A stretch of DNA of 64,000 nt from Glycomyces niveus (GCF_017592475.1 NZ_JAGFNP010000018.1:19288-83287); one strand, 5' to 3'; counted from the first letter of the stretch, positions 24,837 through 34,695 are shown. Made by a program: numbers and translations. Notes: generated by a model not told the origin, from the letters alone.

Positions 24837-26186
24837 ATGCGTGGATCCCTCGGGACGCCGGTGTCCCGTCGTACCCTGATGCGCGGCTCGGCCCTCGGCG
24901 CGGCCGCCGCGGCCGGCGCCGGAGCCCTCTCCGCCTGCGCCCCTTCGGCAGGCGGCAGCGACGGCGGCAAGAAGACGCTGACGATCATGGCCCCGGAGAA
25001 CGAGTTCAGCCCCGAGTTCCTCAAGTCCGCCGAGAAGGAACTCGGCATGACGATCAAGCGCGTCGAGGTCGACACCACCAAGCTCACCGCCATGCTCGCC
25101 AGCGGCACCGCCCCCGACCTGGTCCGCGGCCTCGGCGCCGTCGAGACCTCGTACATCGTCTCCCGCGACCTGGCGCTCCCCCTCGACGACTACTTCGCCA
25201 AGAGCGAACTGCTCAAAGAGGACGACATCGACCCGATCAACGACGTGTGGCGCTACGACGGCTCCGTCCAGGGCCAGGGCCCCCGCTACGGCCTCGCCAA
25301 GGACTACTCCCAGGACGCCATGTTCTGGTACAACACCGCCCTCTTCGACGCGGCCGGCGTCGCCCACCCCTCGGACGCCGAGCCGGTCACCTACGACGAG
25401 TGGCTCGAGATGGGCAGGCAGCTCACCCAGAAGGACGGCGACACCACCACCGTCTACGGCCTCTCGGCCGGCGGCCTCGGCCTCTTCATCAGCCTCACCA
25501 ACATGACCGCCTCCGCGGGCGGCAGCCTCCTCTCCGACGACCTCGGCACCATCGACTTCTCCTCGCCCGAAGCGCAGAAGGCCCTCACCTGGTACCTCGA
25601 GTACGCCCGCGCCAAGGTCGGCTTCAGCCCCGTCGAGCCCAACCCCGACGGCTGGGACTGGCCGCCCTACCAGACCGGCCGCCTCGCCCAGTCCTGGTCC
25701 GGCTACTGGTTCGGCGGCGCCATCGCCGCCGAGGCCGCCCTCGCCGAGACCTCCCGCCTCGCCCCCGCCCCGACCATGGGCGGCGAGCGCGTCAGCCCCT
25801 GCTTCGGCGCCACCGGCTACTGGATCCCCAAGGCCTCCAAGAACCACGACGAAGCCTGGCAGCTCTTCGAATGGTTCATGGGCGGCGACCCCGCCAAGGA
25901 GCGCGCCGCCGGCGGCTGGGGCATGCCGAGCCTCCTGTCCCTCCGCGCTGACCTGCCCGTCGGCACCCCCGCCCAGGAGCAGGCGCTCGCGGCCGTCGAA
26001 GCCGAGGCCGACTACTTCAAGGTCCTGTCCTTCACCCCGTACGTCAAGGTCGAGGCCCTCGACGCCGTGCTCAACCAGTACCTGCCCGACGCCATCAACG
26101 AGGGCGTCTCCGCCGGGGCGCTGGCCGACACGCTCAACAACGACATGCAGGCGCTCCTGGACGAAGGCAAGGAGCTGGTGAAGTGA
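24837..26186 (+). CDS. extracellular sugar-binding lipoprotein of ABC transporter
   Basis: The 449-residue protein starts with a twin-arginine-like leader (SRRTLMRG) and a lipobox LSAC at about residues 31-34, so it is exported, possibly by Tat, and lipidated. The rest is a solute-binding family 1 domain: TLTIMAPENEFSPE, FWYNTALFDAAG, GYWIPKASKN and a final helix. ATG 24837 follows GAAAGG. It begins a three-gene transporter operon divergent from the ROK regulator. The ligand is probably a sugar or sugar acid. Confidence 0.9.
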   Translation: MRGSLGTPVSRRTLMRGSALGAAAAAGAGALSACAPSAGGSDGGKKTLTIMAPENEFSPEFLKSAEKELGMTIKRVEVDTTKLTAMLASGTAPDLVRGLGAVETSYIVSRDLALPLDDYFAKSELLKEDDIDPINDVWRYDGSVQGQGPRYGLAKDYSQDAMFWYNTALFDAAGVAHPSDAEPVTYDEWLEMGRQLTQKDGDTTTVYGLSAGGLGLFISLTNMTASAGGSLLSDDLGTIDFSSPEAQKALTWYLEYARAKVGFSPVEPNPDGWDWPPYQTGRLAQSWSGYWFGGAIAAEAALAETSRLAPAPTMGGERVSPCFGATGYWIPKASKNHDEAWQLFEWFMGGDPAKERAAGGWGMPSLLSLRADLPVGTPAQEQALAAVEAEADYFKVLSFTPYVKVEALDAVLNQYLPDAINEGVSAGALADTLNNDMQALLDEGKELVK

Positions 26187-27172
26187 CCGCAACGCTCACA
26201 GCGTCGCGCGAGACTCCCCCCGGGACCGCCCGGCCGCGCCGTGGGAAGCGCGGCCGGGCGGGCACCCGCCCCCGGACGTTCTACCTGTTCGTCGGCCCGT
26301 GGATCGCCGGGTTCGTGCTGCTGACGCTCTTCCCGCTCGGCTACGCGTTCTGGATGAGCCTCACCAACACCGACGGGCTCTCCCCGCACTGGTCCTATGT
26401 GGGCATGGACAACTACGTCAGGGTCTTCCAGGACGGGCAGACCCTGGCGTCCCTGGGCCGCACCGGGATCTTCATGCTCGCGACCGTGCCCACGGGCGTC
26501 GCCGCGGGCCTGCTGATGGCGGTGATGCTCAATCGCGACTTCAAGGGGCGCGCGCTCTTCCGGGCCCTGTTCTACCTGCCCGCCGTCGTGCCCGGCGTGG
26601 CCGCCGCGCTCACGTTCAAGATCATCTTCGACAAGAACGCCGGCGCGGCCAACGCCGCCATCGGCGCGGTCGGCGGCGAGCCGATCTCCTGGCTGGCCGA
26701 CCCGTGGGTGCGCTCCGTGCTCATCCTCATGATGCTGTGGGGCGTCGGCGGGTCGATGATCGTCTCCCTCGCCGCACTGCAGGACGTGCCGAAGGAGCTG
26801 CTCGAAGCGGCCCGAGTGGACGGCGCGGGCCCGGTCTACTCGTTCTTCAAGATCACCCTGCCGATCCTCAGCCCGATCATCTTCTTCCAGGTGGTCACCG
26901 GCGTGATCGGCTCGCTCCAGGTGTTCGTGCCCTCGTTGCTGCTCGCGCCCGTCAACGGCGCCGCCGCGGTCACGGCCGTGCCCGAGGGCAACTACTTCTT
27001 CATGGTGCACGTCTACGCCGAGTACTTCGCCAAGAGCCACTTCGGGTACGCCTCGGCGCTGCTGTGGGTGCTCTTCCTCTTCGTACTCCTCATCACCGGC
27101 ATCGTGTTCAAGATCGGCAACCGCGCGGTCTTCTACGGCGGGGTCGACCCCTCTGAGCGGAAGGAGGGCTGA
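26183..27172 (+). CDS. sugar ABC transporter permease (MalF-like)
   Basis: The 329-residue membrane protein has six helices and the EAA loop 'EAARVDGAGPVYSFFKITLP' that docks to the ATPase. The N-terminal 30 residues are basic and cytoplasmic. GTG 26183 overlaps the lipoprotein stop by four bases. No ATPase gene is in the operon; actinobacteria often use one shared MsiK-type ATPase for such systems, which would be encoded elsewhere (inference). Confidence 0.9.
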   Translation: MTATLTASRETPPGTARPRRGKRGRAGTRPRTFYLFVGPWIAGFVLLTLFPLGYAFWMSLTNTDGLSPHWSYVGMDNYVRVFQDGQTLASLGRTGIFMLATVPTGVAAGLLMAVMLNRDFKGRALFRALFYLPAVVPGVAAALTFKIIFDKNAGAANAAIGAVGGEPISWLADPWVRSVLILMMLWGVGGSMIVSLAALQDVPKELLEAARVDGAGPVYSFFKITLPILSPIIFFQVVTGVIGSLQVFVPSLLLAPVNGAAAVTAVPEGNYFFMVHVYAEYFAKSHFGYASALLWVLFLFVLLITGIVFKIGNRAVFYGGVDPSERKEG

Positions 27173-28008
27173 TGAACGTCGACTTCGCGCGCCGGGCCCG
27201 CATGACGGCCCTCTACATCGCGCTGATCACGCTCGCCGTGATCTTCTCCGGCCCGCTCGGCTGGCTCATCCTCACCTCGCTGAAGGCCCCGAACGAGCTG
27301 TCGGTCTTCCCGATCCAGCTGTTCCCCGAGACGCCGCAGTGGCACAACTACCTCGACGCCCTCACCTACATCGACTTCCTCGGCTACGCCCGGAACTCGC
27401 TGATTCTCGCCACGCTCTCGTCGGTGCTGACCACCATCTCGTCGGCGTGGATGGCGTACGGGTTCGCGCGGCTCTCGGCCCCCGGCAAGAAGTTCTGGTT
27501 CGGGCTCCTGATCTCGACGATGATGATGCCCGGCATCATCACCCTGATCCCGACGTACCTGATGTTCGCCAAGCTCGGCTTCGTCGACACGTACATCCCG
27601 TGGATCCTCTGGGGCCTCAGCGGCGCCGCGTACATGATCTTCCTGTTCCGCCAGTTCTTCTCGGGCATGCCGAAGGAGCTGGAGGAGGCGGCGGTCCTCG
27701 ACGGCTGCGGCCATGTGCGGATCTTCTGGAAGATCTTCATCCCGCAGTCGTGGCCCGTGCTGGCCGCGTGCATGGTGCTGACCTTCACCGCCAGCTGGGG
27801 CGACTTCATCGCGCCGAGCCTGCTGCTCAGCGACGAGACGACGACCCTGGCCGTCAAGATGACCGCCGGGTACGTCAACGAGAAGGGCTTCCCGGTCCAG
27901 AACCTGCTCGCGGCGGGCAGCACCATGTTCATCCTGCCCGTGCTGCTGCTGTTCCTGTTCTTCCAGCGTTTCTTCGTGCAGGGCTTCTCGACCTCGGGTC
28001 TGAAGTAA
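27172..28008 (+). CDS. sugar ABC transporter permease (MalG-like)
   Basis: The 278-residue partner permease has six helices and the EAA loop 'EEAAVLDGCGHVRIFWKIFI'. It starts with an ATG that shares one base with the previous stop (TGATG), so the two permeases are made in step. It ends the transporter operon and is followed by two strong hairpins. Confidence 0.9.
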   Translation: MNVDFARRARMTALYIALITLAVIFSGPLGWLILTSLKAPNELSVFPIQLFPETPQWHNYLDALTYIDFLGYARNSLILATLSSVLTTISSAWMAYGFARLSAPGKKFWFGLLISTMMMPGIITLIPTYLMFAKLGFVDTYIPWILWGLSGAAYMIFLFRQFFSGMPKELEEAAVLDGCGHVRIFWKIFIPQSWPVLAACMVLTFTASWGDFIAPSLLLSDETTTLAVKMTAGYVNEKGFPVQNLLAAGSTMFILPVLLLFLFFQRFFVQGFSTSGLK

Positions 28009-28015
28009 CGAGTCT

Positions 28016-28051
28016 CCGGCGCCCTGATCCATCGTCTCGTCAGGGCGCCGG
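28016..28051 (+). terminator. hairpin after ABC operon
   Basis: CCGGCGCCCTGA (28016-28027) is the exact reverse complement of TCAGGGCGCCGG (28040-28051), a 12-bp stem with a 12-base loop. It begins 7 bases after the permease stop. No T-run follows. Confidence 0.55.
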
Positions 28052-28061
28052 TGCGAGAACC

Positions 28062-28112
28062 GGGGCGGCGGGCCGGAAGCCGGGGGTCAAACCTCCGGTC
28101 CGCCGCCCCTTT
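28062..28112. terminator. second hairpin, between convergent genes
   Basis: GGGGCGGCGGGCCGG (28062-28076) pairs with CCGGTCCGCCGCCCC (28095-28109), 15 bp with one G-T pair, followed by TTT. It sits 3 bases from the stop of the D-aminoacylase gene on the other strand, so it can serve both directions. Confidence 0.6.
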
Positions 28113-28114
28113 CG

Positions 28115-29698
28115 CTATGCGCGCCGGCGCACCGAGCGGCCCGCGAGGGCCTCGGTGCGCCGGCCGTCGTCGATGGCCAAGGCGCCGTTGACGACGACAT
28201 AGGGGACGCCCGCCGCCTGGCGGCGGGGCTCCTCGAACGTGGAGCGGGCGTCCACGGTCTCGGGGTCGAAGAGGACGAGGTCGGCCGCGAAGCCCTCCTT
28301 GACGAGGCCCCGGTCGGTGAGGCCGAGGGTCGCGGCGGGGCGGCCGGTCAGGTGGGCGACGCAGTCCTCGACGGTCATGAGGCCGAGGTCGCGGGTGTAA
28401 TGGCCGAGGTAGCGGGCGAACGAGCCCCAGGCGCGCGGGTGGATCTTGTCGCCCGCGAGGACGCCGTCCGTCGATCCGGTGTGGACGCCGTGGCGCATGA
28501 TCGCGCGGACGTTCTCCTCGTTGCCCACGTGCATGAGGCACGCGGTGCTGAAGTCGTCCTCGGCGATGAGGTCGAGGAAGAACGCCGAGGGCCGCTCCGC
28601 TCCGGCGGCCTCGGCGACGCGCCGGCCCACCAGGTGCCGCAGGCCGGGCTTGGCGACGCCCGCGATCTCGATCCTGGACCAGTCGACGGGGACGCCGTTC
28701 GCGCCGTCGGTGCCCTCGACGTCGAGCTCGTGGACGATGCGCGCCCGCTGCTCGTCGCTGCGGAGGCGTTCGGCAAGGGCCCCATAGCCTCCCGCGACCG
28801 ACCAGCTCGGCAGGAGCGCCGCGAGCATCGTCATCCCGGGCAGGTACGGGTAGGTGTCGAGGCTGATCGGCAGGCCCTCGTCGAGGCCTTCGTCGATGAG
28901 TTTGAGGAGTTCGGCGGCGCGGCCCTCGTTGACCGGGTAGTTCAGGGTGGCGTGCGCGAGGTGCAGGGCGCAGTTCGCGCGGCGGCCGATTTCGATCATC
29001 TCCGCGTAGCCCTCCATCGCACCGGCGCCGTAACTGCGCTGGTGGGGGCTGAAGTAGCCGCCGTACGAGGCGACGACCTTGCACAATTCGACCAGCTCTG
29101 CGGTGGTCGCGTACATGCCGGGGGCGTAGCTCAGCCCCGCCGAGAGTCCGAAAGCGCCCGCTTCCATGCCTTGGGCGACTTGGGCTTTCATGGCCTCGAG
29201 CTCGGCGGGCGCCGGTTCGCGGTCCTCCCAGCCCATCGCGAGCATCCGCACGGTGCCGTGGGGGACGAGGTAGGCCGCGTTGGTCGGGATGCCGCGGTCC
29301 AGGCGGTCGAGGTACTCGCCGACCGTGCGCCAGTCGAAGTCCACGTCGAGGCGGCCGTTCCACGCGGCGATGGCCTCCCACATCTGCGGCGCGGTGGCCT
29401 CGTCGACCGGCGCGTACGACAGGCCGTCCTGGCCGAGCACTTCGAGGGTGCAGCCCTGGCCGAGCTTCGCGAGGTGGTCGCGGTCGGCGAGGACCGCCAG
29501 CTCCGAGTGGGCGTGCATGTCGATGAAGCCGGGGGAGAGGACCAGGCCGTCCGCGTCGATGACGCGGCGGCCGTCGAGGCGCTCGGCGCCGATCGACGCG
29601 ATCCGGCCGCCGTCGACCCCGACGTCGGCCCGGAACCGGGGCGCACCGGTGCCGTCGGCGATCTCGGCTCCCCGGATCACGATGTCCACTGCGGCCAC
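28115..29698 (-). CDS. N-acyl-D-amino-acid deacylase (D-aminoacylase family)
   Basis: The 527-residue amidohydrolase has the HxH pair in FIDMHAHSE, then a barrel with 'GLSYAPGMYAT', HLAHATLNYP, SLDTYPYLPG and the TGSTDGVLAG Asp motif, ending in DLVLFDPETV. This is the layout of D-aminoacylase/dihydroorotase-like enzymes that hydrolyse N-acyl-D-amino acids. GTG 29698 follows GGGAGG by 7 bases; an ATG at 29722 would lie upstream of that ribosome site. It may recycle D-amino acids from peptidoglycan. Confidence 0.82.
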   Translation of the reverse strand: MAAVDIVIRGAEIADGTGAPRFRADVGVDGGRIASIGAERLDGRRVIDADGLVLSPGFIDMHAHSELAVLADRDHLAKLGQGCTLEVLGQDGLSYAPVDEATAPQMWEAIAAWNGRLDVDFDWRTVGEYLDRLDRGIPTNAAYLVPHGTVRMLAMGWEDREPAPAELEAMKAQVAQGMEAGAFGLSAGLSYAPGMYATTAELVELCKVVASYGGYFSPHQRSYGAGAMEGYAEMIEIGRRANCALHLAHATLNYPVNEGRAAELLKLIDEGLDEGLPISLDTYPYLPGMTMLAALLPSWSVAGGYGALAERLRSDEQRARIVHELDVEGTDGANGVPVDWSRIEIAGVAKPGLRHLVGRRVAEAAGAERPSAFFLDLIAEDDFSTACLMHVGNEENVRAIMRHGVHTGSTDGVLAGDKIHPRAWGSFARYLGHYTRDLGLMTVEDCVAHLTGRPAATLGLTDRGLVKEGFAADLVLFDPETVDARSTFEEPRRQAAGVPYVVVNGALAIDDGRRTEALAGRSVRRRA

Positions 29699-29788
29699 TC
29701 GGCGACCTCCCCCATTCGGCACGGAGCGTCAGTCTATGCAGGCCAGAGGGTGAGCACTAGCCGCATCTCGGCCCTCGGGAGGCGGCGT

Positions 29789-30184
29789 TCAGGCGCTCAG
29801 GAGGGCCTTGAGCGCCTCCACGGCCGGGCGGTTGCCGGGGAGCCACGGGACCGAGTCGAGCTCGGCGGGGCCGAGCCAGCGCAGCTCGGCGTGCTCCTTC
29901 GCGTGCGGCTCGCCTGCGGTCAGTTCGGCGAAGTAGACGCGCAGGAGGTAGCGGCCGCCGCCGGTCGCGAGGTCGCCGCCGACGCGCTCGCCGACCGCGA
30001 TGGCGACGCCGAGTTCCTCGCGGCATTCGCGTACGAGCGCTTCGGTCTCGGTCTCGCCGGGTTCGACCTTGCCGCCGGGGAACTCCCAGAGCCCGGCGAG
30101 TTCGGGCGGGTAGGCGCGCGCGGCCGCGAGGACGCGGTCGCCGGCGCGGATGGCGGCGCCCACTACGACTTTCGGTTCGTTCAC
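29789..30184 (-). CDS. MutT/Nudix hydrolase (8-oxo-dGTPase-like)
   Basis: The 131-residue protein has the Nudix box G-x5-E-x7-RECREELGV, starting at GGKVEPGET near residue 37, preceded by LWEFPGG as in MutT. It probably sanitises oxidised nucleotides. GTG 30184 has TAAGCT 6 bases upstream. Short length and WEFPGGK favour MutT over other Nudix groups. Confidence 0.87.
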   Translation of the reverse strand: MNEPKVVVGAAIRAGDRVLAAARAYPPELAGLWEFPGGKVEPGETETEALVRECREELGVAIAVGERVGGDLATGGGRYLLRVYFAELTAGEPHAKEHAELRWLGPAELDSVPWLPGNRPAVEALKALLSA

Positions 30185-30196
30185 CGCAAGAGCTTA

Positions 30197-30611
30197 TCGG
30201 CGCCGCGGGGCCGCGCGGACTTCGCGGCCGTTGCCGGGTTGAGGGCGTTTCGTTATCTTTGGCGCGTCAGATCACGAGCAGTGACCACTAATGAGCAACG
30301 TGTTGTTCATACGTTCGGATGATGCGGCGTAGACCCTACGGTCAGGAATCGTGTCCACCAGCACAAAACCAGACAAGAACTGTACCGCCGCATCCGGTAT
30401 CACCGATTGATCCCATTTGCCGGTCTGGACAGAAACTGGGAGACGCGCAAGACTCGGTTCAGAAACGATAAAGATCCGGCGACAATTCAGACACGAAGCC
30501 CCCGTGTCCGTCGGAGCCGAATCAGACCAACCTTACTGATCGGTCGCGGCCCTGCTTCGGCAGGGCACCGGTTTGCCGGACGCGGCCAGGACGAAATGGC
30601 GATGGTGCCAT
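30197..30611. other. 415-base AT-richer intergenic stretch
   Basis: No frame shows the strong G/C third-position bias of the neighbours and base composition is lower in G+C than elsewhere (around 30240-30540). I see only a short GACACG/CGTGTC hairpin near 30487-30510 and no clear promoter pair. It holds the upstream region of both the Nudix gene and the pterin-dehydratase-like gene. Confidence 0.4.
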
Positions 30612-30965
30612 ATGGGGAGAACGGAGCAAGACGACAACGTGCTGCTGGATGCACTGAGGGAGCTCAACGGTTGGGTAGCGGATGGCGACGGCCGCCTCTC
30701 GCGGTCGCTGCCGCTCGACGATTCCCAGCACGCGGAGCTCGCCGAACACATCAAGATCTTCGCCGACACGCTCGGGGTCAGGCCTGACGTGTCGCGCACC
30801 GATGAAGCCACGCTCATCGTGCTCGCCAGAGAAGGCGGATTCAGCCTCACCGACGTGACCTTCGCGGGCCGCGTCGAGACCGCGTACATCACCATCGCCG
30901 GCGAACTCGCCGCCCCGGAGGACTCCTCCAAGGGCCGCTTCCGCTGGCTCAGGCGCGGCGAATAG
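30612..30965 (+). CDS. pterin carbinolamine dehydratase-like protein lacking catalytic histidines
   Basis: The 117-residue protein follows the PCD (DCoH) pattern: ALRELNGWVADGDGRLSRSL, a helix 'HAELAEHIKIFADTLGV', then RPDVSRTDEATLIVL and GGFSLTDVTFAGRVE. The usual catalytic His-His-Pro-Asp reads Val-Arg-Pro-Asp at residues 56-59, and the third conserved His is missing as well. It is probably not an active dehydratase; a dimerisation or binding role is possible. No ribosome site is obvious for ATG 30612, so the true start could be a downstream GTG at 30639. Confidence 0.6.
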   Translation: MGRTEQDDNVLLDALRELNGWVADGDGRLSRSLPLDDSQHAELAEHIKIFADTLGVRPDVSRTDEATLIVLAREGGFSLTDVTFAGRVETAYITIAGELAAPEDSSKGRFRWLRRGE

Positions 30966-30976
30966 AACGACCCGCA

Positions 30977-31017
30977 CGGCGGACCGCCGGGGACCCCACC
31001 TCCCCGCCGGTCCGCCG
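30977..31017. terminator. bidirectional hairpin terminator
   Basis: A 16-bp stem with one mismatch (30977-30992 with 31002-31017, outer bases CGGCGGACC/GGTCCGCCG) lies between the convergent PCD-like and SDR genes. Confidence 0.6.
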
Positions 31018-31036
31018 CTCGCGTGTCCCGGGTCCG

Positions 31037-31819
31037 TCAGGAAGGCATGACCGCCTCGGGGTCGTGGCCCTGCGCCGAGCGGGCGCCGTCGACCGGGAGC
31101 ACGGCGCCGCTGATGAACGAGGAACGCGCCGAGAGCAGGAACGCGACCGTGTCGGCGACCTCCGCCGCCTCGCCCGCCCGGCCGAGCGGGTGCAGGTCCC
31201 GGATCGCCGCCTCGACCCGCGCGTACGCCTCGGCGCCCGACTCCTCCAGCGAACGCAGCCGCTCGGTCGCCACCGACCCGAGCGCCAGCGCGTTCACCCG
31301 GACGTCCCAGGGCCCGTAGTCGACCGCGAGCGCCCGCGTCAGCCCCTCCATCGCGGCCTTCGCCGTCGCGTACGGCAGCGCGCCGCGCACGGCCCGCTGC
31401 GCTTGATGCGACGAGATGTTGACGATGCTGCCGGGGACGCCCTGGACCCGGAACGCGGCCACCGCGGCGGCCGCCCCGGCGAGGCAGGGTTGGAGGTTGC
31501 GGCGCACCAACTCCATGACCCCCGCGCCGCCCACTTCGTGGAGCCAGGCGTCGTGGAACAGCGCGGCGTTGTTGACCCAGCCGGTGAGCGCGCCGAGGGA
31601 TTCGGCGGCGGCGACGGCCCGCGCGGCGACGGCGTCCTCGCCCGCGTCGCCGACGACGACCCAGGCGCGGCTCTCGCTGATCGCCTCGTCGAGCCATTCG
31701 AGCCGCTCGTCGCGCATCTCCACGACGACGACCGCCCGGTCCTCGGCGAGCAGCCGCTCGACGATCGCCTTCCCGATGCCCTGCCCGCCGCCGGTCACGA
31801 CCGCCACTTCACGGCTCAT
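31037..31819 (-). CDS. short-chain dehydrogenase/reductase
   Basis: The 260-residue protein has TGGGQGIG near residue 10, NNAALFHD (the NNAG-like motif), the Ser-Tyr-Lys set in ISSHQAQRAVRGALPYATAK and the final GAVLPVDGA. Substrate unknown; it is not in an operon. ATG 31819 follows GGAGG by 8 bases and is preferred to a GTG three codons upstream. Confidence 0.85.
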   Translation of the reverse strand: MSREVAVVTGGGQGIGKAIVERLLAEDRAVVVVEMRDERLEWLDEAISESRAWVVVGDAGEDAVAARAVAAAESLGALTGWVNNAALFHDAWLHEVGGAGVMELVRRNLQPCLAGAAAAVAAFRVQGVPGSIVNISSHQAQRAVRGALPYATAKAAMEGLTRALAVDYGPWDVRVNALALGSVATERLRSLEESGAEAYARVEAAIRDLHPLGRAGEAAEVADTVAFLLSARSSFISGAVLPVDGARSAQGHDPEAVMPS

Positions 31820-31912
31820 CCGCCCCACCTCCGAGATCGAAGACGCCGCGACCCGATCGTCGCGGCGTCAGATTCCTTAGTGCTCAAGGAAAGGCGTGTT
31901 TAAACCCCGGTC

Positions 31913-32986
<1,074 letters not shown>

Positions 32987-33061
32987 GAGGGTCAAGTCTA
33001 GGCGGGGCCGCGCCGCCGCCGCACGGCGCGACCTGGTGCTGTGTTGCGGAAGACCGGTGCG

Positions 33062-33484
33062 TCAGGCGGCGAGCAGGCCGATCCCGAGGGTCAGGACGCC
33101 GAGCGCGAGGCTCGCCGCGCCGGCGTAGACGATCGCGATGAAACGGTTGGGGACGGTGCGCCCGGCTCCGGCCATGGCGGCGAAGAACCCGCCGGACATG
33201 AGGACCGCGGCGGCCGGGACCGCGATGCGCCCGACCCAGCCCCAGAGGCCTTCGAGGCCCGTGGCGTCGGCGAGGATCAAGGTCACGAGGCTCAGGATGA
33301 CGAGGACGCCCGCGTGGGCGTGCCCGGCGCGCGAGAACGCCTTCTGGAAGTCGGTGAGCGGGACCTTGCCGGCGGCGATGCGCAGCAGGAAGGTGCCGCC
33401 GAACTCGATGGTGACGATGGTGAGCAGGACGACGCCGGCGATGATGCGGGAGGCGTCGCTGAGGGCGAGAGTGGACTCGAACAT
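33062..33484 (-). CDS. four-helix membrane protein, TetR-linked
   Basis: The 140-residue protein has four hydrophobic helices, with a short loop 'KVPLTDFQKAFSRAGHAHAG' after the first. The conserved-looking FSRAGHAHAGVL with two His may bind metal or heme. I do not recognise the function. It diverges from a TetR gene with a shared operator pair, so it is the regulator's likely target. A TTG four codons upstream (33496) is possible. Confidence 0.65.
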   Translation of the reverse strand: MFESTLALSDASRIIAGVVLLTIVTIEFGGTFLLRIAAGKVPLTDFQKAFSRAGHAHAGVLVILSLVTLILADATGLEGLWGWVGRIAVPAAAVLMSGGFFAAMAGAGRTVPNRFIAIVYAGAASLALGVLTLGIGLLAA

Positions 33485-33517
33485 CAGGGGTTCCAATCGT
33501 GAGCGTTGTGGAAACCC

Positions 33518-33603
33518 AACGTACGCGGGAGTCTTGACAGTGTCAAGTTATTCGCCGAGATGGCCGTAGTGGTGTTTGACACTGTCAAGATCCGCGCTAC
33601 AGT
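33518..33603. promoter_or_regulatory. twin TetR operators over divergent promoters
   Basis: Two near-identical palindromes stand here: CTTGACA-G-TGTCAAG (33533-33547) and TTGACA-C-TGTCAA (33576-33588), centres 42 bases apart (four helical turns). Each covers a -35 box. Plus strand: TTGACA (33576-33581), 16 bases, TACAGT (33598-33603), 7 bases, GTG of tetR. Minus strand: TTGACA (reverse complement of 33541-33546), 17 bases, TACGTT (33518-33523). Binding of TetR would shut both promoters. Confidence 0.8.
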
Positions 33604-33610
33604 GGTGCTT

Positions 33611-34177
33611 GTGACCGATCGCTACCACCACGGGGACCTGCGCCGGGCGCTCATCGCGGCCGCCGTCGAGGCCATCGCCGAAAGCGGGCCGAGCGCCCTG
33701 AGCCTGCGGGCCGTCGCCAAGCGGGCGGGCGTCTCGCACGCCGCCCCGGCCCACCACTTCGGCGACAAGGCCGGGCTCCTGACGGCGGTAGCCGCCGAGG
33801 GCTACGACCGCTTCGCGGACGCACTGGAGCGGGCGTGGGAGGCGACCGGCGACTTCGTCGAGGTCGGCGTCGCCTACGTGCGCTTCGCCATCGACAACAA
33901 GGCGTATTTCGAGACGATGTTCCGGCCCGAGCTGCTCCACGAGGACGACCCCGACCTGCAGCGCGCCGAGTCGCGCTCGAACGACGCGCTCGTGCGCGGC
34001 GCCGGCGCGCAGCGCCCCGACGCCGCGTTCAACGCCGAGGCGCTGGGCGCCTGGTCCCTCGTCCACGGCTTCGCGGGCCTGCTCATGGGCGGGAACTTCC
34101 CGCAGGCGGTCAAGGACGACCCCGAGGCCGCGCTCCGGGATATCGCGACCCACGTCCGCTTCGGCAAGCATTCCTAA
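33611..34177 (+). CDS. TetR/AcrR family transcriptional regulator
   Basis: The 188-residue protein has the TetR HTH (about 5-52: DLRRALIAAAVEAIAE, LSLRAVAKRAGVSHAAPAHHFGDKAGLL) and a helical ligand domain of the TetR_C_33-like type. GTG 33611 is taken because a full TTGACA/TACAGT promoter ends 7 bases before it, which makes the message leaderless. Autoregulation and control of the divergent membrane gene follow from the operator positions. Confidence 0.88.
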   Translation: MTDRYHHGDLRRALIAAAVEAIAESGPSALSLRAVAKRAGVSHAAPAHHFGDKAGLLTAVAAEGYDRFADALERAWEATGDFVEVGVAYVRFAIDNKAYFETMFRPELLHEDDPDLQRAESRSNDALVRGAGAQRPDAAFNAEALGAWSLVHGFAGLLMGGNFPQAVKDDPEAALRDIATHVRFGKHS

Positions 34178-34192
34178 AATTCAAGTCACACA

Positions 34193-34229
34193 CAACTAGG
34201 TTGCGCACAACTCAGTTGTGCACTATCGT
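34193..34229 (+). promoter_or_regulatory. ohrR promoter with OhrR operators
   Basis: GCACAACT-C-AGTTGTGC (34205-34221) is a perfect 17-base palindrome in the spacer of a TTGCGC (34201-34206) / TATCGT (34224-34229) promoter. A weaker CAAC-TAG-GTTG (34193-34203) precedes it. The -10 box ends 7 bases before the ohrR ATG. The position fits autorepression by OhrR. Confidence 0.7.
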
Positions 34230-34236
34230 CGTCCCC

Positions 34237-34680
34237 ATGGACAGGACACCGAGGCTCCGCGAGCAGGCCTGCTTCGCGCTGTACACCGCCTCCCGCGCGG
34301 TGACCGGCCTCTACCGGCCGCTGCTCGACAAGCTCGGCTTGACCTACCCGCAGTTCCTGGTCCTCATGGCGCTGTGGGAGACCGACGGCCTCACCGTCAC
34401 CGCCCTCGGCGACGAGCTCCAGCTCGACTCCGGCACCGTCTCACCGCTGCTCAAGCGGCTCGAGGCCGCCGGGTTCGTCGAGCGCCGCCGCGAGTCGGAC
34501 GACGAGCGGCGCGTCACCGTGCACCTCACCGAGGCCGGGGCTGCGCTCGAGCGCGAGGGCTGCGAGGTCACCCAGGTCGTCGGCACCGCCTCGGACATGT
34601 CCTACGAGGAGCTGGTCGCCCTGCGCGACAAGCTCCACGAGTTCACCGCCGCCATCCGCACCCGCGAAACCACCGAATAG
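34237..34680 (+). CDS. ohrR: organic hydroperoxide sensor OhrR (MarR family)
   Basis: The 147-residue MarR protein begins with the OhrR signature LREQACFALYTASRAV, whose single early Cys is the peroxide-sensing residue. The wing region GTVSPLLKRLEAAGFVERRR and DDERRVTVHLTEAG complete the winged helix. It represses ohr and itself until oxidised by organic hydroperoxide. It is co-directional with ohr, 15 bases upstream. Confidence 0.92.
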   Translation: MDRTPRLREQACFALYTASRAVTGLYRPLLDKLGLTYPQFLVLMALWETDGLTVTALGDELQLDSGTVSPLLKRLEAAGFVERRRESDDERRVTVHLTEAGAALEREGCEVTQVVGTASDMSYEELVALRDKLHEFTAAIRTRETTE

Positions 34681-34695
34681 GCAAGGGAAAACCAC

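Noticed and set aside
30407..30787. A 126-codon frame starting in the gap at 30.4 kb
   Set aside because: Low coding bias in its first half and out of frame with the pterin-dehydratase-like gene in its second half.
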